Assembly: GCA_946811185.2 (NCBI GenBank)
Contig: OX328103.1
Span: 32,048,266 to 32,112,265, forward strand
Direction of reading: 5' to 3'
Origin: Hippopus hippopus
Lineage: Eukaryota > Mollusca > Bivalvia > Cardiida > Cardiidae
DNA: 64,000 nucleotides
The notes beneath the pieces are model-generated. The model did no database searches, was not told the origin of the DNA, and saw nothing but the letters and a program-made list of their open reading frames with translations. Of this stretch, positions 13,801 through 28,800 are shown piece after piece. The position numbers and the translations under genes are program-made. Each line of letters opens with the position of its first letter. Within the stretch, counting starts at the first letter, position 1.

Positions 13801-16800
13801 ACATGATTTAAATACCCAGATGTGTATATGTGTTTTTTAGGCTCAGAATTGATGTTATGGTGAGAAGGAGTAGTGTTAATAATGCTAGTAAATTGAATGA
13901 ATATCTTTACTCTTTACCATATGAAATATTTTTTTTTGTCCAAAATTGAAAGCTTTTGTAGACGAGAAAATAAAAATGACTCAAATTGAATTGTATTTTT
14001 GAAAGGATACAAAACATTGGGAGGAAAGCAGAAAATGGTGTGTTTACCAGCATTCTCTCCTTTTCTCATGGCGTTTTCAAAAGGCTTCTTCCTAAGTGTT
14101 GTTGAAAGTCACAGTTATGATGAACTTTAAATGTAACGACCCTCAAGAAAAGGGCTTTTGAAAGCACTGTGGAAATAAAAAAAAGCCGGAAATCTCTCTA
14201 ACCTGTCTTTGATTGAATGGTGATGTGTTACATTCCTACAGTGGATAGCTTTTGAAACCATATTGTGAAAAGAACTATTATGTATCAAAAAGCTCCTTTT
14301 TCCTTAGTGCTTTCCAGAAAATTGAAAAAATGTTGTAGTGTTTTTTTTTTTCCCAAATCTTTCTTTTAAATGCTTTTTGTGCTAAGATAAAATGTATTGC
14401 AAAGGTTATAGTATAGACTGTAAACCTTGTGTCATTTCTATACCACAAAATTTTAGACTCATCCTATTGAAAAAAGTTGCAGGTGTTTAATAAAATGTTG
14501 TCAAAATGATGGAATTTGTCTTTGAAAGGATAGAAGAAATTGTGCGAAAAGGAGAAAATGCTGGTTACCAGCTTTTCCTCCTTTTCTTACAATGTTTTTA
14601 AAGGCTTTCTTAAGGGTTGTGAAAACATGGGATCCTTAGGTAGAGGGGTATATCATGTTGACATTTCAGGTGGAAGACTAGCCACCTTAGATTTCCTTGC
14701 CCTTGAGGCAAAACCTGGAGTTCTCCTCAAAGTCGTCTCCAATACATCACCTGAAATGGTTGCTGAAGCTTTAGAAAGAAGAGACATTTATAGCTTTTGT
14801 GGACATCTTGTTTCCATGGTGATAGCATATAAAGGTGTCAGTAATATTCCAAAAGCCCTCCTAGGAGGTCACATAAGGACGGCTTTACTACAGCTACATG
14901 CTGCAGATCCTAGAGGGGACACACCAGGTGAGTGTATTATACCTTTTATAAACATTGTATCATTTGAAGCAGTCACGAGTCAGTACTGTATTTTGGGCTT
15001 GCACCATTCAGCCAGGATTTATGTTCACAAACCTTCCTAAAAACCAAAATTCGCTTTCTAATTGACAGAGGTTTTCTCACCAACCATTCCAATTTATTCA
15101 TTTTAATTCTAAGCTCCAAAAGTGTGCCGTTTTATATTTTTGAATTATTGATAAATTTTTACAAAATTACATATTTACTTCCCTAAGAACTAGTGCATTG
15201 TTACAGTCTCATTGATCTGAGAGATTTTTTTTATACTGTATTTTCATTTGATAGATGTAAGTAATTAACATGTTGTACCATGTTTATAGGTTTGGATTAT
15301 GAAAAACTTGGTAAATTCTTGCAGGAGCACCATCTACATTTATCAGCCAGAACTCTGCCTGCCAGTTTGTTTTACAATGTTTGCTCAGAATTCCAACCAA
15401 AATCTGTGTCAACTTGGCAGACGACTTGCTTTTATTCCCTCTTGGACAGGTGGTAGGCTCAACCAAATTCAAACAGATTCTTGTACAGCTGTGCAGTTCC
15501 GTCAAGGAGTTGAACCATTTAACAGAGTTGGGGTGTTTGTTAGGAATACAGGAGTGGAGGAATTTGATCGCACAAAAATGTATTCTTCCTGAAACCTCTA
15601 TACAAAATGTATCTCCTGATGTTGAAGAGCTTTTTAAGGAGGAGCAACAAGAACAGGTGACTTAACTTTAACTCTTTACCAAACAATGAGATTTTTTACT
15701 GTTGCAAATCTGAATATATCTTTGCAACGACATACTGATACTGACATAATGATATTTCATATTATGGTAAATAAATGGTACATTTGGACACACTTGTAAA
15801 CATTATGACCGTATTGTATTAAGCCTTTACCACATAGTTCTTAGTCTTTATGACCCTGGTTGAAGGAGAACGCTTTTAAAAACATTGCTGGTAACCAGCA
15901 TTTTCTCCTTTTCCCCATAATGTTTTTTACCCTTTGTAAGGCAAATTCCATCATTTTCTAAGAAAATTATTGAGGTATTGTCATAGCCCTGTTGACATCT
16001 GTGTAATGCAAAAACTTTTTCATTTTATATTATTGTTGTCATTATGGAAGATATCTAATTTAAAAACAAACCAATTGTTAACTATCAAACAGAGAACCAG
16101 TAAGGCAGGTAACGATCAAGATATGTTTGATACAGTTAGTCCCCATTTTGACATTGGCTGTTTTCGAGGAAAACGACAAGTTATTGTCATAACCCTTGTG
16201 TCGACATCATCATGCAAATTCGGTAATATTTTGTAATATCTGAACTACTACTGCAGATATTTACTTCAAACTTGGACAAGTTGTTCACTATCAAAAGGGG
16301 ATCTCATACAAGAGAGTTGGGTAACCATCAAAATATGTTATGTCCCTTTTATGACTTATGACTTAGAATTTTCAGTGAAAATCAAGTACTCACAGCCGGG
16401 CATTTGCACCCACATGTGGTGCTCTTGTTCTACTTAGACCTCTGACTGAAAATCAATATATTTCTAAAGCAACTGTAGCAGAGCACTGGCAACTGCATAC
16501 TGAGCTCTTGTCACAGCTAAAGTGGCAAGAGGTTTCATGAGTAGGTGGACTGGTATTTGTGGCTTAACATTTTGTGTTTGGTGTTAAACACTGTTTTCAC
16601 TTTTACTCCAGTTATATCACTGTGGCGAGTTCACTTATCCATACCTTCCAGGAGTTTCTGTTACTAGTACTTTGCACGACCTTCTGCTTTCCAAAAATTA
16701 ACATCTTTTAAACAATGGTCATTTGTTCGAGACACTGTAACTTTCTTAAAGGTTGGGTGCTGGGTTCAAGCTAAACATATAGAACAATTCCATGGTGGAA

Positions 16801-19800
16801 GGTTTTTAGTTTGTTACTGCTAAATGGTACATTTGGAACCAAGCAGAATAAAGTATATCATGTTTGTCCGAGTGCTTACAACAGCCAAGTTTCCAAAAAC
16901 TGCAGGTCCAAATCCTGGCTTGGCTTGTGTTAATTTTGTGTAATTTACTACTACTTTACAATCTTACCACAAAAGGTTTCATAACAACACTGCTATTGGC
17001 TTATGCATCAACCAAATAAAGAGGCCTACAGTGTTTTCAAATGGTAAATTTTAGTCTCTTCCAAGTTCAAAACACCTGCAGATGAAATTCAAAATAGGTA
17101 CAAATGAGCTTAAGTTCTCTGAGAGGGTAGAAAACATTGTGGGATAAGGAGAAAATGCTGGTTACCAGCATTTTCTCCTTTTCCCACAACATTTTCAAAA
17201 GCTTTTTCCCTCAGGGTCATTAAGACTTAGGATTGTTTGGTAAAGGGTTAAGAACATGTAAAAAAAAAAAAACATCATATTTTAGGTAAAAGGTTAAGAC
17301 CAAATCTACTGTACAATTTCAGGACGAGGAGGAAGACAATTCAAGTGGAGAATCTGAGGATGAAGATTTGGAAGAGATACTTGCTGGCGATACAAAGATT
17401 GAACCTAAGGCAGGCAGTAACCAAGATTCTGTTAGTGAAAAAGATGGGAATGTTGAAGCTGAAATAAGTGATGTCGACAAAGTTACAGATGATGTTGAGA
17501 CCATGGAATTCGGGGAAAAAGATACAAGTGATGATGCAGATAATGATGATGTGAAGATTGTTGGGGAATCAAAGACTGTTCAAGGTGAACCATTCTGACA
17601 TTGTTGTTGATCAATGATGAATATGATGTTTATGATTAAGTTGATGATGAAAATGATGATCCAAGCCCCTGTAAGATAACCTCTAATTGATATTTGTGTG
17701 TCAGGTATAGCTTTGTAGTTCACAGTTCTTGTAAAACATGGGTTTTGTTACAAGTTTGATTCATGGGTGGGAGTGTCATTTTTTGAAAGGTCTGGGGCAT
17801 TGTTCACTAAACTGCATATGAAAGAAATTTGTGTATACAGTTTTTGTAAGCAAACATTAAGTCTGAAAACAAGTTTCACTGAACTGCATAACTTTACGAT
17901 TTGATTGATTTAGTATTTGGATAACCCCACTTCATATCTTTAGGTAAAGCAGGGATTGTATGTGTGTTTATTCAATCTCAAAAAATTGGCCTAAATCTAC
18001 ACAGTTTAGGAAAAGTACCCCTGGTGAAGATGTATGGGTATTAGATTGATGGAAAGAGGGATGAAAAGAGAGAAGAAAAACGAGGAAGGATTTCGAGGTG
18101 AATGTGTGAAAAAGTAATGAATGGATGTACCCTGTAATGAAGCAGTCAATAATCAAGTGAATGGAGCTTGAAATAATTGAATAAAGGAACAAGCAAATGA
18201 GAGCAACCCTTATGAAGGAATAATAAGTGACTGAGTTATTGAGAGATAAGAAATCAATACGCAATTTTATCAAATGATGTTAAATACAGGTGAATTTTTT
18301 TTCTTAATTAGCATTTTTTCATGTATTGAAGTAAAGCATACTATGATTGTATTTATTTACAGCTAATAAAGATGATGCCATCATCATTGAAGATGGGTCA
18401 GAGGAAGTCAAGGTCACAGAGGTCAAAGTGAGAACCTGTGAGGACATTATCAATGAAATCAGGAAAGAGGAGTTTGGTGTTGGAGTTCAGTTGAGTGATG
18501 ATGGCCAGAGACTGATGGAGGTATTTTGATGAAACTTGACTATTTGCTCAACTTGTTTTTACTGGAAGTTTAGTGGTAAAATGAAGGGTTTTATGTTAGA
18601 TTCCTTGTTTGGCTAAAATTCTCTACAGGGATTGATAAAAGTCATATAAAGTGGATTCATTTCTCTCTTGCTGCTAAATATTGTTCAGATTTTGTATAAG
18701 CTTTTACCAGATGACAAAATTTTAGACTTGCCCCAATTGAAAGCTTTAGCAGTAAGCAAAATAATTATTACTCCAATGACAGGATTTGTTCATAAAAGGA
18801 TTGAAAGCAACTGCTTTTTATACGCCCGTCGTCACCCATGGGGTCCGGGCGCGGGCGGCGTCCACTTCTTTGTCTAGAGCATAACTTTGTCATCTCCAGT
18901 CCGATTGACTTGAAACTTGGCATTTGTTTTTGTTGCAATAATACGGAGTGCAGTGCGAAAGAACCATAACTCTACCTTGTGCTGTCTGAGTTATTTCCCT
19001 TTGATCGTCATTTTTACAGCATTTTCTGCTTGTCCGGAGTATAATTTTGTCATCTCCTGTCCGACTGACTTGAAACTTGGCATTTGTGTTTGTTGCAATA
19101 ATACGGAGTGCAGTGCGAAAGAACCATAACTCTTCCTCGTGCTGTCTTTGAGTTATTTCCTTTTGATTGTCATTTTTACAGTATTTTCTGCTTGTCCGGA
19201 GCATAACTTTGTCATCTCCAGTCCGATTGACTTGAAACTTGGCATTTGTGTTTGTTGCAATAATACGGAGTGCATTGCAAAAGAACCATAACTCTACCTC
19301 GTGCTGTCTTTGAGTTATTTCCCTTTGATTGTCATTTTTAGAGCATTTTCAGCTTGTTCCGAATATAACTTGGTCATCTCTAGTCTGAACATCTTCAAAT
19401 TTGGTATGCATGCTTGTTGAAAAATTACGGAATGCAGTGCACAAGAACCATCCCCTTAGATCTTCATTTTTATAGCATTTCTTGCTTGTCTTGAGCATAA
19501 CTTTGTCATCTTAAGTAGGAATGACTTGAAATATGGTATGCTTATTTGTTGCAATATTTGGAAGTGCAGTGCGCAAGAATTGTAACTCTACTTGTGCTGT
19601 CTTTGAGTTATTTCCCTTTGATCGTCATTTTTACAGCATTTAGGGCTTGTCGGGAATATAACTTTGTCATCTCAAGTCAGAACGACTTCAAACTTGGTAT
19701 GCATGTTTGTTGCAATATTACGGAGTACAGTGCACAAGAACAATAAATCTACCTAGCGCGGATTTTGAGTAATTCCACTTTGATCTTCATTTTTACAGTA

Positions 19801-22800
19801 TTTCTTGCTTGTCCGGAACGGAACTTTGTCACCTCAAGTCAAATTGACTTGAGACTTGGTTAACGTGTTTGTTGCAGTTAGGAAAAGTGCAATGCACTGG
19901 AGCCGTAACCTTACCTAATGCCCTTTTGGAATTATTCCCTATTCATTATTTTTTTTTACAGCTTTTCATGCTTCTCTACAATATAACTTTGTCTTTTCAT
20001 GTTGGAATGACCTGAAACTTTATATGCATGTTTCCTTAACATTAGAGGAGACATTCATGCCTATTTCAATCACTTACATGATTTCTGCTGCACTACTATT
20101 TTCTTCTACCTGCCCTTCACAATTATTATTCCCCCTCGACAACTGGCAGTGGGACGGGTGTATCTTGCGACAATTTGCCCCTCTTGTTATCCAGTTATGT
20201 TTTGGTAACTTTTCAACAACTGACATGATTTTCTTCCTAACATTGGTGTTTTGTGTTTTAATCATGCTTAGTAATTAGAATATTTTGGCATTGAAATGTC
20301 TTTACCAGACAACAAGATTTTGGACAGATCCAATCTAAAGCATTTGCAGATAGCATATTGTATGTAGTTCAAAGTGTGGGATTTGCTTTTGAAAGGGTAG
20401 AAAACATTGTTGGAAAAGGAGAGAAAGCTGGTTACCACAATGTTTTCAAAAGCTTTCTTCCTAAGCGTCATCAAAACTCGAGTTCGTATGGTAATGAGTT
20501 ATTGGTTTAATTCTCTTCAAGGTTCAGCAGCAGAGACTGGGCAGAAGTTTGGATCGTTTATCGAAGGACCTGTACAGCAAAGATACCCACTTTGTCCTTG
20601 AACTTATCCAGAATGCTGATGACAATAGCTACGATGATGGATTGTTAAGTAACACCAATGATCTTTGTCCATCTGTCAAGTTTGTCATAGATGATGAGAG
20701 TGTCTGTGTGCGCAACAATGAACTGGGTTTTAAAGAGCGGGACATTCGAGCTCTATGTGATGTGGGCAGAAGTACAAAAGGAAAACACAAATTTGGATAT
20801 ATAGGTATTCTGTTTAAATATGTTTGAGCTATGCTGTATGAAAAGTGGGTTTAATGCATCTGCAAAAAGTATTGACCCATGTCAGCCTCCACAGTCCTTG
20901 CAGGCTGACATGAGTTGAAACTTTTTGCTGTTTGTAGATTTTCTGCTTGTCCAAGGACCATTCCACCTCCAGATTCAGTTGATACTGGACTAAATGGATT
21001 TTACCTATCCATAATTAGGTGATGACTTGCTTGACATATTGCATCATGGCCATGAATCAATACCCCTTTTACCACAGTGCCATTCAGTTGTAACTATCAT
21101 AATATGATGATATCAAAAGGAGTTGGAGCCAAGCTGCTATAAACAGGTTGTCATGCTTAGGGCTTGTGATTCTGTGATTGCAAATTTAAAAGTTCTTTTT
21201 GAAATGAGCCATGATTCAATATACCAAGGGAATCCTCACATGATACTGGATCCATAAAATTCATTTTGTATAACAACTAACAGAATCAGGCAGTAAAATG
21301 TCCTTGAACATGCACTAACTTGACCAATAGCAAAAAGTTTCGACCAATTTCAGCCTGCAAGGACTGCGCAGTAAGACATAGCTTGATACTTTTTGCATAA
21401 TCATTTAGCCCACTTTTCACAAATATAGACAGTTAAAAGTAATCTTTCTGAGGCTTTGTGAAAAACAATGCAATAAGATGAATTTCTCTCTCACTGCTTA
21501 ACATTGTATCTACACTGACAGTTTATCCTTCTGCAAACAACATTTTAGATTCATCCACATTGAAAGGATTGGTAGACGACATGTTTAACCCTTTGCCACA
21601 CAATCCCGACTTTTAAAGACCCTGAGAAAGAAACCTTTTGAAAACATTGCTGGAAAAGGAGAAAATGCTGGTAACCAGCATTTTCTCCATTTCCAACAAT
21701 ATTTTCAACTCTATCAAGGACAAAGTCCATCATTTCAGTTACATTTAAATTGTTGTTTGCAAAATGCTTTCAATTTGATTGAGTTCAAAATTTTGTTGTG
21801 TGGTAAAGTGTTAAATGCCTAAAATGATGTGATTTGTCTTTGGATGAGTCACAAACATTGTGGGAAAAGGAGATGCTGGTTTAGCCTTTCAAACATAATT
21901 TTCCAGCATTTCCAACAATGCTTTTTTTGTGTGTAACAGGTCAGAAAGGTATTGGGTTCAAATCTGTGTTCCGGGTGACAGACACACCAGAGATACACTC
22001 CAATGGTTTCCATATGAAGTTTGATGTTAACAGTGGCCCTATGGGATATATTTTACCTCACTGGTCAGAACTAACAGACAGAGTGGATGATAGGTAAGCT
22101 TTTAGCACTCCCCTTTTCTCTGCTCTCACTTGTTGTTAGAACACAGGATTGTTTTGTCCTGAGCCAAAAATGGGTAAGTGAATAGAATTAATGGAGTGTA
22201 TAGTGATTTCTCTGCCATCGTCAGGATTTGTTATCTTGGTAAAAAAAATCTTCACGGTAGGACAGACAAGATGAGCCTGACTGCCATCTGTCAACATTTA
22301 CATATTAACTCATTAAGCAGAAAACAAAATTTCCGTCTCATTGAAATTGAAAGCATTTGCAGACAACAAATAAATTTTAGTACAGATGATAGAATGTCTT
22401 TAAATGGGTAGAAAAGGCCATTGATATTACTGATTACCAGCATTTTCTCCTTTTTCCACAATGTTTTCTACTATCTTTTTTCTGTGGGTTGTTAAAACTT
22501 GGGTGGCAAAGAGTTTACACAACACTGCTTGCAAACAACTTCGTTTTTGATCTCCAGGAGACAATTTTTTGAAACATTTGCTGCATAAACAGAAAATTGC
22601 TCATTGAAATCAGTTTGTCTGTATCTTTCTCGGTGGTGAAAGAGCCCAGTTATCGCATTAACTCTTTACCACATGAAAAAATTTAAGACTGTTCCAAATT
22701 GAAAGCATTTGCTGACAACAATTTAAATGATGGAATTTTTCTCTGAAAGGGCAGAAAACATTGTAGGAAAAAGAGAAAATGCTGGTTTCCCACAATGTTT

Positions 22801-25800
22801 TCAAAGGGATTCTTTCTTGAGGTCTTTAAAACTTGTGATTATGTGGTAATGGGTTTAGAGTACAGGTATATATATTATGTTTTCAGGTGGACCACTAATA
22901 TAATTTTGAGTCTCAAACCAGATATGAGGCTGCATACTCGAACACTGGCAGCCAGATTTAATGACATCCATCCGTCATTGCTGCTCTTCCTACATAGATT
23001 GAGGGAAATTACAATTGAAAATAAAGTAAGGATGGTATTTGGTAACAGTTTTTCTGACATTATGTATTTCTTTCATTATCTGTTTTTTTTTTTAACGACT
23101 CTGAAAAAGAAAGCTTTTGAAAACATTGTGGAAAAAGTAGAAAATGCAAGTTACCAGCACTTTTTCCATTTCCCAGATTGTTTTCTATTCTTACCATGGA
23201 CAAATTCCATAATTCTTATTTTATTTGATGCCTGCAAATGCTTTCAATTTGGGCAAGACTAAATTTATAGTTAGTTTTACAGTTAAAAGGTAAATGAGAT
23301 TTTTTCTGGGGTTGAAAAAAACAATTCAATAGATAATGAAAAACCTATTTGTCATACTGTAGTATCAGTTAGTGCATGCCCTATACTATCTGATTTTTAA
23401 CATTGTTAATGACACTAGCTACTTGCAGTACCTTAAGAGAAAACAAGGATAGCTTGATACTGGTATCAAACTGTATTTCTATTTGCAGACATTTTGCATT
23501 CTACAGTTTCCAATAAATGTGGCTAAAATTGTAGTGGAAGCCTTCCAACCATTGGAAGTTGTGCACCTGTAATTGTTATCATGATTGGATTATACTTGAG
23601 TTGTGGCCCTAGGAGTTTTTGTCTTATTCCAGTTACAAGGCAGCTGTTGGGATGTATTAATTTGCCTGCAACAATTTTAGTTGAAGGCTGTATTTATTAA
23701 AAACTCTGATATCGTTCCCCAGTATTTGCACTGGATGAAAGTATGCAGTATTTTCATATTGCATACTTTCATGTTGCTCTCAGATCTCTTTCACAAGTTT
23801 GTAAGTATGTAACTATTTTCAAAATGCACCATTTGTCCAAAAATCAATATATGAATGGCCGTCGTTATCAAAATTTCATTGTCAGACATCATAGTTTACA
23901 AAACTTTCAATGCATAGTACTTAATAAAAATATAAAGATAAATAGAACATTTGTTGTCCAGATAACAGTCACTACAAAGATATGAAAAATGTGTCTGTCA
24001 CCATGTTTATCGACGATGAAATTATTAAGCAATGCTCTGTCACCTTGTTTATTTACATACCTCTAGCGATAGTGACATCATCATAAGCCAATATTGAAAA
24101 TTCCATGAAAGCATGAACCCATATGCAAAAAAGAAGAGAGTCATTTGTCATAGATTGAAATCAGCAAGTGGAAAGTGTCTGTCTTGTCTTGATCTACACT
24201 GTCTGCTAGAACTACTTTTTGGCCATGGCAATAAAACAGTTAACCCTTTCAGTGCAGGTTGCACATGGATCTATGCTTTTCTCTTGTTATTCCTTTTCTA
24301 CACAATCACAACTTTAAGCTACCTTGAGAAAGAAAACTTTCGAAAATATTATGTGAAAATGTTTCCCACAATGTCTTCTTCCCTTCCCAAAATGTACATG
24401 TATTTCAATTTTTGTGTCGCATTTATTTCGTTGTTTGCAAATGCTTTGAATTTGGACTGTTCTAAAAAATTTTCGTTTGGTAAGGAGTTTAGGAGATTTC
24501 ATTTGTATTTTAGGTGGAGAATAAAGTACAGACAATGAGAAGGCGAGATGTAAGTGAAAATATTATAGAAATACAACATAGTGATGGCTTAGATAGGTGG
24601 TTAGTTATAAAGAAAATGTTGGATGCCAGCAAAATATCTTCCCAAGCCAAGTCAGGGGCTGATGTGGAGTCCACAGAAATAGCTTTGGCTTTTCCAGTTA
24701 AACCTGCCACCCAGATGTCCAACATGCAAGGTTTACCACCCAAACAGCTGGTGTTTGCGTTTTTACCATTAAGAAGTTATGGTTTCAGATTTATTGTTCA
24801 GGGAGATTTTGATGTTCCGTCCAGCAGAGAAGATGTTGACAGGGACAGCTCATGGAACCAGTGGTTGAGAAATGAGATTCATACCTTGTTCCTAGATTCA
24901 CTAGACATGTTCAAAAGTCACCAAGAGTTCAGCAATGTAGAGGCTGTCATCTCGTATCTACAGTTTGTGCCAATGGAAGATGAGGTGTTAGATTTCTTCA
25001 AACCTGTTGCCTCAGACATTTTGAAGAAATTAAAGGCCAGACCCTGTGTTCCTACACAGCCAAATAGTGAAGGTAGCTCAGTTTGTGTGTTGTCTATATT
25101 CTAGTCTGTGTGCAAAATATACCTTTACTCTTATTCAAGTTTCAGCTGATTTACAAAGCAAAACTGCTTACTGTGGTTATTTTGAGCACAACCAAATACT
25201 CACAATAGGCATGAAGTCTGCTCATTCTGCTGTCAGATTTTGTCAGTCCTACAAAAGCAGGACCAAACCTATCCAACCTCTCAAAACTCACTAGCTTATA
25301 TACATAATTATTATTTTTATGTGTATACTGTCCTGCATCTAATACCAGTAGAAAACTGTGTCAGATTAACTCTTTACTACACAACAAAATTTTATACTTG
25401 TCCAAAGTGAACTCATTTGCAGAAGACAGATTAAATGTGGCTCAAATGATGTTTTTTTCAGCATCAATTTACATTGACATATCATACTGAGTTCTTCATT
25501 TGTAGGTGTGATAAGCTGGAAGATTCCGTCCCAGACAGTCAGAGTTCGAGACCCCTTGGTGCGCAGTGTGATCACTGCAGAGCTCTTGAAGAAACATCTC
25601 AACTTACACTATCTACATCCTGATGTAGCCTCCATGTTGAACCCAACCTTGACCTCTTGTCTGGGTATTGAAACCCTTACCTCAGAACATCTGTTTCATC
25701 TGGGTAAAGCCCTGATTGTAAAAATGGAAGAGTATGGTGAGTTGACTCAATGATCCTTGATCCAAACTGTCCAATGATATTTTGGAAACTGTGGCCCTTT

Positions 25801-28800
25801 AATAACAAGAAATTTGTCTGTGCTGGTAAGTGCTAAGGGCTGTTTTGTTCATTTTGATAGATGTCAGAGGATTAAAGTTTAAGAAAATGGCAGGCAATGT
25901 GTAAGAATCTTTCTTGTCTTCTTTTAGTTATTTGATATTCTCTTTTAATTCATTACCTTGGTAAATTTACAGCAGATGTCTTCAAAAACATTGATGTAAA
26001 ATAGGGAAAATCTCAGCATGAATTTAGGTTCAACCCTTTACAAAATGACAAAATTCAAGACTGTCTAAATGAAAGCCTTTGCAGATGACATAAATTTGAT
26101 TAAAGAAATTGAAAATCTTCGTTCGAAGGATAGAAAAGTGACTTCCTCAGGGTCATTAAAATTTGGATTGTGTGGTAAGGAATCAATACATAAGCATGTA
26201 AAAATGTTCTGGCTAAAGAAGGAAACACATGTGCCAGTACTCAAAGTGTTGATAAAATAGTCTGTTGCAAGAAAAGGAAATGGATTTGTGCCAGAAATAA
26301 ATTGTTTGAAAGATAATAACTTTATAAGACACACACAAGAAAATGTATTTTGATTTTTGAATTACATGTACACCAGTATCCGCCTGCTACTTTGTAAGAC
26401 TGAGACATGCACTTTGTTATATTTTGTCTGAGGCTCCCATCACAGTTTTCCTGTCACTGTTTTGATTGACTGATTGTATTGGAGTTTAACACTGTTTAAC
26501 AGCTTAGGTCATATCACGGGGTTAGTGCACCTATGCATGTGTTTCCTGGCTTTCCTACACCAGTACTGACACAACTTCCTATCCAAGTCACTGACTACAT
26601 TCTCACATGCATCAGAGGTGAGAGGCAAAAAATCGTGGGAAAGAAAGTTTGCCTCGACCAGTTATCAAACTCACAACCACCAAGTCACGAGTGTCATTGT
26701 TTTGAAACTTAATACATATGTAAAGCAGAAAGTTTCGATGTGCAAGACACAAAGTTTGTATAATTACTGAAGATATTTTGCTCTTTAACCATATACCATA
26801 CAATCCTGTGTTTTCACGACCCTGGATAAAAAGGCATTTGAAAACATTTTGGGAAAAGTAGCAGTTTTGCTAGTTACCAGCAGTAGAAAATGCTGGTAAC
26901 TAGCATTTTCTCCTTTTCCCACAATGTTTTCTATTTGTTTCGATACCAATCCTGTCATTTGAACCTCACTTAATTTGTCGCCTGCAAATGCTTTCAGTTT
27001 GGACAAGTCCAAAATTTTGTCGTTTAGTAAAGGTTAAATTTACGCTTTCTTGTGGGTAATGCATGTTTGGTTTGAATACATGTATTTGTATTTTCTATCA
27101 GAGCTGTCGGTGGTGGTTTTCAGTTCTTTTGAGGAACTTGTTTGCCCCCCAATTTTTGTTTAGGAGTTTGTTTTTCTGTTGTCTTCTTTCAGCAAAACCT
27201 GAGGATGTGTTACTTGTAGCCCGCTGGCTGGCCTGTATCTACCGAAGTCTGGATGAATTTCAAGATGATGATTCCATTTTGTCCACCCTGAAATCCTTGC
27301 AGATGTTACCACTTTCTGATGGCAAACTTGTTTCCCTACAGGCAGACACAGTGTTTTATCCCATACCAAACTTGGCAGAAAGTAGCCAAGGAGGAAGGGG
27401 TAGGATAAAATTGAAGCTCGCTTCTTTATCAAGTGAAATCTTATACAATATTTAATTCTTTTCAACTTTATGTTTTAACAATCCTGAACATTTAAGCTTT
27501 TGAATCATCATAGGATAAAGAGAAAATCCAGGTAATAGCATTTTTAGCTCACCTTAGCACAAAGTGCTCATGGTGAGCTATTGTGATCGTGCTGTGTCCG
27601 GCGTCCGTCGTGCGACATGCATCGTCTGTCGTCCGTTGTGCGTTGTCAATTTTTACCTTGTGTACACTCTAGAGGCCACATTTTCAGTCTGATTCTTGTG
27701 AAACTTGGTCAGAATGTTTGTCTTGATAATATCTCGGAAGAGTTTGAAAATGGGTCATGTGGGGTCAAAAACTAGGTCACTAGGTTAAATCTTAGAAAAC
27801 CTTGTGTACGCTCTAGAGGCCATATTTTCTGTCCAATACTCCTGAAAGTTGGTCAGAATGTTTGTCTTGATGATATCTCGGACGAGTTTGAAAATGGGCC
27901 ATGTCAGGTCAAAAACTAGGTCACTAGGTCAAATCTTAGAAAAACTTTGTGTACACTCTAGAGGCTATATTTTCAGTCCATTACTCCTGAAAGTTGGTCA
28001 GAATGTTTGTCTTGATGATATCACAGACAAGTTCAAAAATGGGCCATGTCGGTTCAAAAACTAGGTCACCAGGTCAAATCTGAGAAAACCTTGTGTACGC
28101 TCTAGAGGCCACATTTTCAGTCCAATACTCTTGAAAGTTGGTCAGAATGTTTGTCTTGATGAAATCTTGGACGAGTTCGAAAATGGGCCATGTTGGGTGA
28201 AAAACTAGGTCACCAGGTCAAATCTTAGAAAAACCATGTGTACGCTCTAGAGGCCACATTTTCAGTCCAAAACTCTTGAAAGTTGGTCAGAATGTTTGTC
28301 TTGATGATACCTCTGACAAATTTGAAAACGGGTCATGTCAGGTCAAAAACTAGGTCACTAGGTCAAATCTTAAAAAAACCTTGTGTATGCTCAAGAATGC
28401 AACATTTTCTGTCCAATACTCTTAAAATTTGGTCAGAATGTTTGTCTTGATAATATCGCAGATGAGTTCGAAAGTGGGCCATGTGGGGTAAAAAATTAGG
28501 TCACTAGGTCAAATCTTTGAAAAACCTTGTGTATGCTCCAGAAACCACAACTTTAGTCCAATGCTCTTTAAAGTTGGTCAGAATGTTTGTCATGATGATA
28601 GCTTAGATGAGTTTGAAAATGGGTCATGTCAGGTCAAAAACTAGGTCACCAGGTCAAATCTTAGAAAAACCTTATGTAAGCTCTAGAGGCCACATTTTCA
28701 GTCCAATAATCTTGAAATTCGGTCAGAATCTTTTCCTTGATAATTTATTAGACTAGTATGAAAATGGGTCATGTTGGATAAGAAACTAGGTCACAAGGTC

